From NCBI RefSeq assembly GCF_000233955.1, contig NZ_JH376578.1, forward strand, positions 1 to 64,000: 64,000 nt of DNA, read 5' to 3'. Positions 31,346 to 39,844 of this stretch are shown here, piece by piece. The notes below the pieces were generated by a model. It saw nothing but the letters and a program-made list of their open reading frames with translations. It ran no database searches and was not told the origin of the DNA. This stretch comes from Paraprevotella clara YIT 11840. GTDB taxonomy: Bacteria; Bacteroidota; Bacteroidia; Bacteroidales; Bacteroidaceae. Position 1 is the first letter of the stretch. Each line of letters starts with the position of its first letter. The position numbers and the translations under genes are program-made.

Positions 31346-34033
31346 TCAATCTCTTCCGCTATGCGTAATCAGCATGCGGATTTTCCGGTTCAAGTCGTCG
31401 CACCCCATCAATTCCTCTATCGTCAGGTGCATACGGTAATGCCAGTAGTTTCGCGGATTGGAAGGTACGTTAATACGTTCAAAATCCGCATCGGGATAAC
31501 GCAACCGTTCATCTATCGACATCCAGTCCTGCCACGAAATCAGACAGAGCATCGAAGGAGAATAAAGATGACGTGCCACTACTTCTTCGCACAACCACCC
31601 CGGTATGGAAGCAGGAGCCTCCCCGTCTTTTTGCAACACCTCGTTGAAATATTGTTGCGCGCGCACGGCATCCTCTTCCCACCACCCGCGAAGGGTGGGC
31701 ATATCATGGGTAAATATGGTGGCCACGCTCCGGTAAGGATTTTCTTCCAACCGTCCGAATTTCAGCCCGAACTTCTTGGGCATGGTTTGAATCTCAAGCG
31801 TCAGGATGCGCAGATCGTCCATGACCCAAGGGACGCATTCCGGCACCATGCCCAAATCTTCGGCACACACCAGCATTTGAGTCGCTTCCACCAAGACGGG
31901 CAGTTTACGCATGGCCTGCCCGTACCAGAACTCGTTGTGCCGATGGTAATAATAATCTTCGTATAAGGCATCGAAAGCCCGTTTCTCTTCCTCGCTCAAT
32001 GTCTGGTACAGATAATCGCACCGGGCCGAAATACGCGGATGATATTTGTCCGGCTGTTTCGGGTCGGGAATGAAGAGCACATTACTGATAAGCGCATACA
32101 ACCCCTCACGCAAAGCCGCATCCTCGGCCGAAGACTTTCCGGCAAAAGCCGCTTCCACCTTACGTTGCGTGTCATACTCGGGCTTCAACGCATACCAATC
32201 CATGCCCAAAGCATCCAGATAAACGGCCTTCACTTCCTCGGCACGTTCACCGAACAGTTTATCCAATACCCAATCACTGATATTGGGATGGGTAAAATAA
32301 TTTTTCCGGAACCGAAGCCCATAGCCCTCAATCTCTTCCACACTCATCGGAAGCGAAGGGGAAAAATGTCCCAGCAGACCATGTACCGAGTCGGACGGAA
32401 TCTCCCATATCCGGAAGAATCCCAGCACGTGGTCGATACGATAGGCATTGAAATACTCGGCCATCTTACGGAAACGACGCACCCACCAACTGCAACCGTC
32501 CTCGAGCATGACCTCCCAGTTATAAGTAGGAAAGCCCCAGTTCTGGCCGTTGACCGAAAAATCATCGGGCGGCGCACCGGCCTGGCCATCCAGATTAAAG
32601 TAGTACGGCTCCACCCAAGCCTCCACACTGTTGCGGCTGATGCCGATGGGGATGTCTCCCTTCAGAATGATACCCTTCGCACGGGCATAATCGGAAGCCG
32701 CCAACAACTGTTCATGCAAGCAGAACTGTACATAATAATAGTAAGAGACTTCCTCGTAGGCCGGAGCGGACGGACGACAAAAAGCACGTATGTCTTCCGT
32801 CCTGTATTCCGCATACTCCGGCCATGCGTGGAAATCGGCCGTCCCGAAACGGTCGCGCAACACGCAAAACGCCGCATAGGGCACCAACCAATCTTCGTTC
32901 CGCTTGAAAAAAGCCGTAAAGCGTTCGGAGGACAGCATTTCTTTACCCTCACGACGGAACACGGCATGCAGATACTCTTGCTTCAAGGCACTTACCGCCT
33001 CGTAGTCCACTTGGGGCAAAGCATTCAAAGCCGCCCGCCGCTCTTCGTATTCCGCCATTTCCTTTTCGTCCGCAAGCTTCGGCAACTGGCGCAAATCGAC
33101 ATACTGGGGATGGAGCGCATAAATGGAAATACTATTATATGGATAAGAGTCCAGCCAATTCTTATGAATAGTCGTGTCGTACACAGGCAACAGTTGAATG
33201 ACGCGCATCCGGGTAAGCACCGTCCAATCGACCATAGCTTTCAGGTCGCCGAAATCCCCCACCCCGCAACTGCCTTCGCTACGCAATGAAAAAACGGGTA
33301 TGACCACACCGGCCGCTTTCCAACGGTTTCCCCGAATCCGTAACGGAGGATCCGAGATAACGACCACTTCGTCTTTTGCCACCCCGCTTATCGGCAGCAC
33401 ACGGTTTTCTCCGCCTTCCCACGCCACGAAATCGCCCGTCTTCGCATCAATGACGACATATTTATATTCCATGGGAAAAGTGACACCGGCCGCGCTCAAG
33501 GTCACACTCCACTCGTACAGCCCCGTCTCTTTCATGCGGAACGCAAAGCCCGGATTCCACTCTCCCAACGCCGGTTGGTTCCCAAGGAGAGCCAACGCCT
33601 GCCCTTCCTCAAGCTGAGGAGCACTCACCTTCAACATCAACGTACTGTTGAAATATGGCAGTCCTTCCGTCTCGGCCGTATGCGGACGAACACACTGCGT
33701 AAAAGCGGAAGTATAAAGATGAGACAAGAGGGGGACATCCTGCCAGGCGTCCCGGAACAAATAAGTTTTGGTGATGTCGGCCCTGAAACGGCGAGGTACG
33801 AAGTCCCATTCCGTCCGGAACTTACGGCCTTCCTTATATACACTATAATGATAATGAAAAGACCGGATGCGTCCGTCAGTAATGAGCACTTCTCCCGTCC
33901 ATCGGTGGCCGTCACGGGTTTCCATCGGATAAGTCTGTGTCTGGGTACGTCTCTTTGCATCGACCAACGTCAGGGACACCCTGACGTCTTCCCCCCAATG
34001 CGTCAGATATTCTATCGAGAAATGCAGTTTCAT
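31346..34033 (-). CDS. malQ: 4-alpha-glucanotransferase (amylomaltase, GH77) with N-terminal starch-binding domains
   Basis: 895 aa, longer than bacterial MalQ because two CBM20-like starch-binding modules occupy about residues 1-260 (MKLHFSIEYLTHWGEDVRVSLTL; EGQALALLGNQPALGEWNPGFAFRMKETGLYEWSVTL). The GH77 barrel follows with GSCGVGDFGDL, nucleophile Asp in YRIDHVLGFFRIWEIP, acid/base Glu in LVCAEDLGMVP and the stabilising Asp in IFTHDMPTLRGWWEED. It moves malto-oligosaccharide units between chains in cytoplasmic starch or glycogen metabolism; no signal peptide is seen. The two-CBM layout is shared with plant DPE2 and Bacteroidetes homologues. It has an exact consensus promoter with a 29-nt leader. 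Confidence 0.94.
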   Translation of the reverse strand: MKLHFSIEYLTHWGEDVRVSLTLVDAKRRTQTQTYPMETRDGHRWTGEVLITDGRIRSFHYHYSVYKEGRKFRTEWDFVPRRFRADITKTYLFRDAWQDVPLLSHLYTSAFTQCVRPHTAETEGLPYFNSTLMLKVSAPQLEEGQALALLGNQPALGEWNPGFAFRMKETGLYEWSVTLSAAGVTFPMEYKYVVIDAKTGDFVAWEGGENRVLPISGVAKDEVVVISDPPLRIRGNRWKAAGVVIPVFSLRSEGSCGVGDFGDLKAMVDWTVLTRMRVIQLLPVYDTTIHKNWLDSYPYNSISIYALHPQYVDLRQLPKLADEKEMAEYEERRAALNALPQVDYEAVSALKQEYLHAVFRREGKEMLSSERFTAFFKRNEDWLVPYAAFCVLRDRFGTADFHAWPEYAEYRTEDIRAFCRPSAPAYEEVSYYYYVQFCLHEQLLAASDYARAKGIILKGDIPIGISRNSVEAWVEPYYFNLDGQAGAPPDDFSVNGQNWGFPTYNWEVMLEDGCSWWVRRFRKMAEYFNAYRIDHVLGFFRIWEIPSDSVHGLLGHFSPSLPMSVEEIEGYGLRFRKNYFTHPNISDWVLDKLFGERAEEVKAVYLDALGMDWYALKPEYDTQRKVEAAFAGKSSAEDAALREGLYALISNVLFIPDPKQPDKYHPRISARCDYLYQTLSEEEKRAFDALYEDYYYHRHNEFWYGQAMRKLPVLVEATQMLVCAEDLGMVPECVPWVMDDLRILTLEIQTMPKKFGLKFGRLEENPYRSVATIFTHDMPTLRGWWEEDAVRAQQYFNEVLQKDGEAPASIPGWLCEEVVARHLYSPSMLCLISWQDWMSIDERLRYPDADFERINVPSNPRNYWHYRMHLTIEELMGCDDLNRKIRMLITHSGRD

Positions 34034-34067
34034 AAATTTGTGGGTTTGCTCTTTAAAAGTATTCGTA

Positions 34068-34098
34068 CAAAGATAAGAGATGAAGGGCGGAGAACAAA
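34068..34098 (-). promoter_or_regulatory. Sigma-ABfr promoter of malQ
   Basis: Minus strand TTTG (34095-34098), 19-nt spacer, TATCTTTG (34068-34075): exact consensus, with the start expected near 34062. Confidence 0.8.
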
Positions 34099-34239
34099 AT
34101 AAAAACCTCTCTTTTTACGTCATGAATTAGTTATTTTACACCAAAAAGACATTTAGTTTTCGTCTTTTTCCCAAATACATACAATGAACCGCACAACGAA
34201 TCGTTAAATTTGTATATTACTTAAATATATTTTTATGTT

Positions 34240-37200
34240 ATGAATCACAACCTATTGAAAAACCTATTTACCGCTCTTGCCTTGATGGCGGCCACCAACC
34301 TGATGGCTGCGGATTGGGTTCGGAAAAAAGCTCCCATCATGAGCGAGTGGGGTGAAAAAATCAACCCCGACAAAGTATGGACCGAATATCCGCGTCCGCA
34401 AATGGAACGCAGTGAATGGATGTCGCTCAACGGCCCTTGGGATTACTGCAAGAAGAAGTCGGTAGACCTTAGTTACAACCTATCGCCTACGGCGTTCAAC
34501 CAAAAGATATTGGTGCCCTTTCCCATAGAGTCGGCCCTGTCCGGCATTATGGATACGAATTTCGAAGAAAACACACAGTCTACTTTCGTATATCAACGCA
34601 CGTTCAAACTTCCCAAAGCCTATAAAGGCCGGCACATCCTGCTCCATTTCGGGGCGGTGGACTGGAAATGTGCCGTGTACGTCAACGGACAAAAAGCCGG
34701 AAGCCACAGCGGCGGCAGCGACCCGTTCTCCATGAACATCACACCGCTGCTTCGCGACGGAGAAGAACAGGAAATACAAGTGACGGTCACAGACCCCACG
34801 AACCATGGCGGGCAACCGTTGGGCAAGCAAACCCTCAAACCGGGCGGGTGTTTCTACACTCCGGTAACGGGAATCTGGCAAACCGTATGGATTGAACCGG
34901 TTGACGCCGCACACGTCAGCGGCTACAGCGTGACGTCGGACATCGATGCGGGAACCGTTTCGCTTACGGTCGAGTCCGCCAACACGTCCGCCACGGCCGA
35001 CATCATCGTCAAGGACGGACGGAAAACGGTGGCCACTCTGACCGGAATCCCCGTCAACTCGGCCCGCACGGTCAGCATACCGGATGCCAAATTATGGGCA
35101 CCCGGTTCCCCCCACCTTTATGACATGGACATCCGCCTGTATCATAACGGCACGCAGACCGACCGAGTGAAAGGATACTTCGGCATGCGTAAAATCAGCC
35201 GGGGTATGGTGGACGGTCATCCCTGCATGCTATTGAACAACAAACCGCTGTACCAATTCGGTGTGCTCGACCAAGGATGGTGGCCGGACGGTCTGCTCAC
35301 TCCTCCTTCGGACGAAGGGATGCGCTACGACATAGAAGTCGTACAATCTTTAGGTATGAACATGATACGCAAACACATCAAGGTAGAACCCGCACGCTGG
35401 TACTATTACTGTGACAAGATGGGAATGCTCGTGTGGCAAGACATGCCGAGCAAGAGCTTCGACGAGAACGGCAGTATCGGCAGCCAAGAGTTTATCCGGC
35501 AGAACTTCTACGATGAGTGCACGCGCATCGTCAACACGCTGAAAAATCATCCTTGCATCGTCGTATGGGTAGCCTACAACGAAGGCTGGGGACAGTATGC
35601 TTCGGGCAACGACAGCCATACGCGCCGTGGCGTGGAGGCCATCCGCAAAGCCGACGACACCCGCCTTATCAATGCGGCAAGCGGATGGGTGGACTTCGAG
35701 GCTGGCGACATCATCGACCAGCATAGCTATCCCGTGCCTTCGCTCCAAAGCAATCCGCTCAACGAACGGGTGGCCGTATGCGGGGAATACGGGGGCATCA
35801 CCCTCAAAGTGGAGGGGCATCTGTGGAAAGGCAACGACATGGAATACACTTCCGTAGCGGACAGCAAGGCTTTGGCCGAAAGGTTCAATGCCTACACCGT
35901 CGCCTTGCAAGGATTGCAGGAACAAGGCATCTGGGCATCCGTATATACGCAGACGAGCGACGTGGAGCAAGAACTGAACGGACTGCTTACTTACGACCGC
36001 AAGGTGTTCAAGATAGCCCCGGAAGAACAGGCTTCCGTACGCGAAGAAATCCTGCGCACCATCCACAACCGCTCACGCCAAACTGTAGTGGTCGACGCTG
36101 CGGACACATCGTCCGACGAAGTGTGGAGCTATACCACCGTTACGCCATCCGGTGATTGGTATGCCCCGTCGTTCGACGACAGCCAATGGGACAAAGGACA
36201 AGCCGGTTTCGGTGCCGGCGGTCCGCCCAACACTTTCGTACGGAGCGCGTGGAACACATCCGATATTTACATACGCCGCCACTTCTCCATCGGCAACCTT
36301 TCGCAGGCACAAATCAACGCCTTGCAACTCTGGCTCTACCAAGACGACGACTGCGAAGTCTACCTTAACGGTGTCAAAGCATACGAAGTCAAAGGATGGG
36401 CCACGCGCTATGTGGCGCAACCCATCGCCCCGGAAGCGCTTGCCACGCTGAAACCGAACAGCGACAATGTCATGGCCATCCATGCCCACCAAGGCTACGG
36501 AGGCCAATACATCGACGCGGGCCTGCGCTACACAGAATATATCCCCGTTGAGGAATATTCCGTCGGCCCCATGCCCGGACGGCAAGCCATGCCGGAGGTC
36601 AGGGCCACAGACAGCGTGTACCTCATGTCTTATTTCAAAGCCAGCGCACAGCACTTGTTCTATGCCTATAGCCGTGACGGAAAGACATGGACCGACATCA
36701 ATGGCAGCCGCCCCGTTTTCAATGCTTACGACGACGAAGTCTGGCTGCGCGACCCTTATTTGCACCGTGTCACGCACAATGGTAAAACCAAATTCCATCT
36801 CATACATACTTGGGGCTGGGATCATCCTGCCCTGTTCCACTGGGAGTCCGATGACCTCATTCATTGGACAGCCGCCAACGGCGGTACACGTACCGACGAC
36901 GGGAAAATCATGCTGATGGACGGACACGACGGCGGCCCCGTATCGCCTAACGCCTGGGCACCGGAATTCACTTACGACGGACAGACCGGCACGTTCTATC
37001 TCTACTGGTCCTCCCGCATCGGCGACAGGCAGGTGCATCATTACTGTACCACGAAAGATTGGCTCACTTTCTCCACTCCGGCTGTTTACTTCGACCCGGG
37101 CTTCACAGCCATCGATATGACCATCCTGAAAGAAGGGGACACATACTATGCCTACTACAAGGACGAACGCAACGGAGAGAAGACCATCCGTTGTGCCACG

Positions 37201-37503
37201 TCGAAGAGCCTCGACCCGTGCGTGCAGCGCTTCGAAGGTTCCACTCCGCTACTGCCATCGCGCTACATAGAAGTCGAAGGCCCGGAAGTCTTTCCGGCCA
37301 TAGGCGGCAAAGGATGGTTCCTCTATTTCGACAAGTTCAATGGCGACCGGGGAGTAAGCTATACCGGTTGTACCGACCCGTCGCAACACAAATGGTATCC
37401 TATACCTGACGACGAAATCCGGAATCCTACGGAAGTGAAACACGGCAGTGTGGAAATCATTTCTACCGCCGAACTGGAGAAGCTTCTGGAACATTTCAAA
37501 TAA
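34240..37503 (+). CDS. GH2-family glycosidase fused to a C-terminal GH43-like propeller
   Basis: 1087 aa with a signal peptide (LMAATNLMAA, cleavage near residue 24). Residues about 40-290 are the GH2 sugar-binding and Ig-like domains (WMSLNGPWDYC; FVYQRTFKLPKAYKG). The TIM barrel (about 310-610) carries acid/base Glu448 (VAYNEGWGQY) and nucleophile Glu516 (CGEYGGI). A beta-sandwich (about 625-770, WSYTTVTPSGDWYAPSFDDSQW) links to a propeller (about 785-1065, DSVYLMSYF to SYTGC) of the GH43/GH32 superfamily; WLRDPYLH, NAWAPEF and EVEGPEVFPA may supply its three acidic residues. Both active sites look intact, so it may remove two different sugars. No SusC/D pair is nearby; the gene is divergent from malQ. 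Confidence 0.88.
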   Translation: MNHNLLKNLFTALALMAATNLMAADWVRKKAPIMSEWGEKINPDKVWTEYPRPQMERSEWMSLNGPWDYCKKKSVDLSYNLSPTAFNQKILVPFPIESALSGIMDTNFEENTQSTFVYQRTFKLPKAYKGRHILLHFGAVDWKCAVYVNGQKAGSHSGGSDPFSMNITPLLRDGEEQEIQVTVTDPTNHGGQPLGKQTLKPGGCFYTPVTGIWQTVWIEPVDAAHVSGYSVTSDIDAGTVSLTVESANTSATADIIVKDGRKTVATLTGIPVNSARTVSIPDAKLWAPGSPHLYDMDIRLYHNGTQTDRVKGYFGMRKISRGMVDGHPCMLLNNKPLYQFGVLDQGWWPDGLLTPPSDEGMRYDIEVVQSLGMNMIRKHIKVEPARWYYYCDKMGMLVWQDMPSKSFDENGSIGSQEFIRQNFYDECTRIVNTLKNHPCIVVWVAYNEGWGQYASGNDSHTRRGVEAIRKADDTRLINAASGWVDFEAGDIIDQHSYPVPSLQSNPLNERVAVCGEYGGITLKVEGHLWKGNDMEYTSVADSKALAERFNAYTVALQGLQEQGIWASVYTQTSDVEQELNGLLTYDRKVFKIAPEEQASVREEILRTIHNRSRQTVVVDAADTSSDEVWSYTTVTPSGDWYAPSFDDSQWDKGQAGFGAGGPPNTFVRSAWNTSDIYIRRHFSIGNLSQAQINALQLWLYQDDDCEVYLNGVKAYEVKGWATRYVAQPIAPEALATLKPNSDNVMAIHAHQGYGGQYIDAGLRYTEYIPVEEYSVGPMPGRQAMPEVRATDSVYLMSYFKASAQHLFYAYSRDGKTWTDINGSRPVFNAYDDEVWLRDPYLHRVTHNGKTKFHLIHTWGWDHPALFHWESDDLIHWTAANGGTRTDDGKIMLMDGHDGGPVSPNAWAPEFTYDGQTGTFYLYWSSRIGDRQVHHYCTTKDWLTFSTPAVYFDPGFTAIDMTILKEGDTYYAYYKDERNGEKTIRCATSKSLDPCVQRFEGSTPLLPSRYIEVEGPEVFPAIGGKGWFLYFDKFNGDRGVSYTGCTDPSQHKWYPIPDDEIRNPTEVKHGSVEIISTAELEKLLEHFK

Positions 37504-37519
37504 GCCTGAGACACGAACA

Positions 37520-37551
37520 GCCCCGCCTCTTTTCCGACAAAGAAGCGGGGC
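37520..37551 (+). terminator. Terminator of the GH2-GH43 gene
   Basis: GCCCCGC (37520-37526) pairs with GCGGGGC (37545-37551), with inner pairing of TCTTT with AAAGA, followed by ATTTCATTT. It starts 17 bp after the stop codon. Confidence 0.7.
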
Positions 37552-37585
37552 ATTTCATTTCCTATCTAAAAAAACACGCATTTTA

Positions 37586-37617
37586 TTTGCTTTTTCGGGC
37601 ACAATGACTTATCTTTG
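37586..37617 (+). promoter_or_regulatory. Sigma-ABfr promoter of the structured RNA
   Basis: TTTG (37586-37589), 20-nt spacer, TATCTTTG (37610-37617): exact consensus. Transcription start is expected near 37624-37626, immediately before the paired RNA. Confidence 0.8.
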
Positions 37618-37624
37618 TCATACA

Positions 37625-37808
37625 GAAAAGGGAGCCGCATCGGTTAGATTGGGATACTCATCAATTTATTTCAGAAAACCGAGAATGCTTCGCTCACTAA
37701 TGGCGGGCCACGCCTTCGGGTAGCTTAATTGCCGGTGGATTACAAAGGTGACGGGCGCTCAAATCTTGTTAGCTCGGAGTTTTCATCACATCATCGGTGC
37801 GGCTTTTA
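37625..37808 (+). ncRNA. Structured non-coding RNA, possibly 6S RNA
   Basis: About 184 nt with no reading frame. The ends pair over 11 bp (37633-37643 with 37794-37804, two G-U pairs). After an asymmetric bubble (30 nt on the 5' side, 9 nt on the 3' side) a second helix forms: GAAAA and CCGAG (37674-37683) with CTCGG and TTTTC (37773-37784). An apical domain with CCTTCGGG-type pairing fills the rest. Dedicated promoter, length, rod shape and open central bubble are what 6S RNA (the RNA polymerase decoy) shows. The hallmarks of SRP RNA, tmRNA and RNase P RNA were not found. That it is an RNA gene is fairly sure; 6S identity is a guess. Confidence 0.6.
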
Positions 37809-37815
37809 CCATAAA

Positions 37816-37849
37816 GGGGATACTTTTTAGAAAGTGTCCCCTGTTTTTT
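37816..37849 (+). terminator. Intrinsic terminator of the structured RNA
   Basis: GGGGATACTTT (37816-37826) and AAAGTGTCCCC (37831-37841) form an 11-bp stem with a TTAG loop, followed by TG and six T. A textbook factor-independent terminator. Confidence 0.9.
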
Positions 37850-38439
37850 ACCCTTACCCGTATCCGGTATTGACACTTTGACAAAAAGACAAAGCCATGC
37901 CCTCCAGAATCGCATATTTGAATCCACAACCCTGCCTGAAGGAAAATACGCGATTCTCGTCGCAGCAGGCCCAAGACGGCATGTCACCCCCGACGCCTCA
38001 TTCCCTTACGTTATGACAGGCGTTTTCCTTCCCTACTCCGCATGTTTTCCCGTTCGCGCAAGCCTAAGACGTTTCCTGATGTACATTTTGTTTTTTCATC
38101 TTTGCTTCCGCAAGGCCACCGTTTAGAGAAAAAACGGCAACCCAAGTCGTTTTTTTAACGTATTTCCGCAAAGATTTCCGGCCATTTGCAGACAGCTCCG
38201 CACCCACATGCGGAGAAACGTATTGCATACGACTGCAAACGAAAAATCAATCTCAGTCGAACGATTTGAATATATGCAAAGGAAAACGCATAAACAAGGC
38301 GAAAAACGAATAATTATGCAAAAGAAACACGTGGAATGCCCCTGTTTTCTTATTTTTCGTCAACTCTAAAACTTGAAAAATCTGTCTTTTTGAAAGAGAA
38401 CAGGATATAAACAGAGATATTTTGACAGTAGCCTATCCA
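37850..38439. other. Intergenic stretch without recognisable gene
   Basis: About 590 bp between the RNA terminator and the GT2 terminator. One short frame (37878-38126 plus) has no ATG start and no recognisable family. Repeat copy C lies at 38231-38278. Nothing else was identified. Confidence 0.5.
38231..38278. repeat. Intergenic 22-bp-module repeat, copy C
   Basis: One well-kept module in inverse orientation (38235-38256: GCAAACG, then AAAAAT, then CAATCTCAG) followed directly by a degenerate second 22-bp unit (TCGAACGATTTG...). Related copies lie at 10773, 20747, 51061 and 63079. Confidence 0.65.
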
Positions 38440-38484
38440 CAAAAAACGCCCGTCCGGAAGAAAAATCATGGCATCGGACGGGCG
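38440..38484 (-). terminator. Terminator of the DUF368-ArnT-GtrA-GT2 operon
   Basis: CGCCCGTCCG (38447-38456) and CGGACGGGCG (38475-38484) form a perfect 10-bp stem; on the minus strand it is followed by a run of six T. It lies 10 bp beyond the GT2 stop codon. Confidence 0.9.
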
Positions 38485-38493
38485 GTTGAAACT

Positions 38494-39459
38494 TCAATCA
38501 TGCGGCTCCTGTATCCCCGCAGTCTGTTCTATGAAATAACGCGGCCGCCGCTTTACCTCTTTATATATCTTGCCCACATACTCCCCGATGATGCCCAAAG
38601 CCATCAGGATGGTTCCTCCGATGAACCACACGGAAACCAGAAGGGAAGTCCATCCCGGAATGGTATTGCCTTCTACATACACCACGATACCATAGGCTAT
38701 CGCTACCAAAGAAATGAGGATGAACAACAGGCCGAGCATGGAAATATAACGCAACGGACGGACGGAAAAAGACGTGATGCCGTCCAACGCAAAACTGAGC
38801 ATCTTGCTGAAAGGATATTTCGACTCGCCGGCCATACGCTCCTTACGGTCGTAATACACCCGTGCCGAAGGATAGCCCAAAGCCGACACCATCCCGCGCA
38901 AAAACAAATTCCGTTCAGGATAAGCCATCAAAGCCTGCAACGTGCGGCGGCTCATCAGGCGGAAATCGGCATGATTGTAAACGATGTCTCCTCCAAGGGC
39001 ATTCATCAGCTTATAGAAAGCCAAGGCCGTATTTTTCTTGAAAAAAGTATCCGTCGTACGCTCCCGGCGCACGCCGTACACGATGTCGGCTCCTCCGCGC
39101 CAGGCATCCACCATCCCGACGATGGAGCGCACGTCGTCCTGCAAGTCGGCATCGATGGACACGGCGGCATCCGCATGGGAAGCCGCCCACTCCAAACCGG
39201 CCCACAACGCCTGCTGATGACCGACATTGTGCGCCAGCTTCAGCCCGGTCACACTTGGATGTGTTTTGGAAAATCCCCGGATAAGTTCCCAAGTGCGGTC
39301 GCGCGAACCGTCGTCCACATAGAGAATCTTACCTTCGTCTATCTTCCCGTCCGAAAGCAATTCATCCACCACCGAAGAAAGCTGACGGGTCGTCTCGGCC
39401 AACACTTCTTCTTCATTATAACAAGGCACCACGATTACCAGTTTCATTGTCTCACTCAT
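38494..39459 (-). CDS. GT2 glycosyltransferase, polyprenyl-phosphate sugar synthase (ArnC/GtrB/DPM-like)
   Basis: 321 aa. The GT2 domain shows VVPCYNEEEVL, DDGSRDRTWELI and SIDADLQDD (the DxD-type nucleotide-sugar site). Two C-terminal transmembrane helices follow (YISMLGLLFILISLVAIAYGIVV and LLVSVWFIGGTILMALGIIGEYVG), as in ArnC, GtrB and YkcC. These enzymes load a sugar from UDP- or GDP-sugar onto undecaprenyl phosphate on the cytoplasmic face. The start at 39459 overlaps the gtrA-like gene by 8 bp; MKLVIVVPCY at 39447 is an alternative without overlap. Last gene of the operon. Confidence 0.9.
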   Translation of the reverse strand: MSETMKLVIVVPCYNEEEVLAETTRQLSSVVDELLSDGKIDEGKILYVDDGSRDRTWELIRGFSKTHPSVTGLKLAHNVGHQQALWAGLEWAASHADAAVSIDADLQDDVRSIVGMVDAWRGGADIVYGVRRERTTDTFFKKNTALAFYKLMNALGGDIVYNHADFRLMSRRTLQALMAYPERNLFLRGMVSALGYPSARVYYDRKERMAGESKYPFSKMLSFALDGITSFSVRPLRYISMLGLLFILISLVAIAYGIVVYVEGNTIPGWTSLLVSVWFIGGTILMALGIIGEYVGKIYKEVKRRPRYFIEQTAGIQEPHD

Positions 39460-39835
39460 TTTTAGATGTAAATACGAAACGTACCAATATGAAATTCACG
39501 GGAACGGTTATGGCGTAGACCGGAAGAGGAGCCCACACCTCATCTACCCCCGTCCAGAGAAAAAAGTTCAATAACCCGATTTGCAGCAGGTAGTTCACTG
39601 CGTGCGCCCCTCCCATGCCGAACAACTTGCGCCACGAAGGCGATGTGCCGAAGGTAAAATAAGACGTCAGGTAGAAGTTGGCCACGAAGCCCAACAGATA
39701 ACCGACCGTAAAGGCCGCATTGGCCCCCATTATAAAATGCAGGAGGTAATAAAGGCCGTAATGGAGCGCTGTGGCCAACACCCCGACCATGCCGAAACGG
39801 ACAAACGTGGCAAAGAGTTTCTTTCTCTGTATCAT
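39452..39835 (-). CDS. GtrA family membrane protein, probable lipid-linked sugar flippase
   Basis: 127 aa, four transmembrane helices (FVRFGMVGVLATALHYGLYYLLHF, AAFTVGYLLGFVANFYLTSYFTF, AHAVNYLLQIGLLNFFLW, VYAITVPVNFILVRFVFTS), the GtrA size and pattern including the FxxVG and NF(Y)xxxYFTF words. GtrA proteins are thought to move undecaprenyl-phosphate-linked sugars across the inner membrane. It lies between the ArnT-like gene (9-bp gap) and GT2 (8-bp overlap), which fits a synthesis, flip and transfer series. Confidence 0.88.
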   Translation of the reverse strand: MIQRKKLFATFVRFGMVGVLATALHYGLYYLLHFIMGANAAFTVGYLLGFVANFYLTSYFTFGTSPSWRKLFGMGGAHAVNYLLQIGLLNFFLWTGVDEVWAPLPVYAITVPVNFILVRFVFTSKNE

Positions 39836-39844
39836 AAAGACATT

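Noticed and set aside
37625-37808. SRP RNA, tmRNA or RNase P RNA
   Set aside because: The GGAAGCAG apical motif of SRP RNA, the tRNA-like ends of tmRNA and the conserved core words of RNase P RNA are missing.
37878-38126. 82-codon frame on the plus strand after the structured RNA
   Set aside because: No ATG start and no recognisable sequence; located in a non-coding gap with a repeat.
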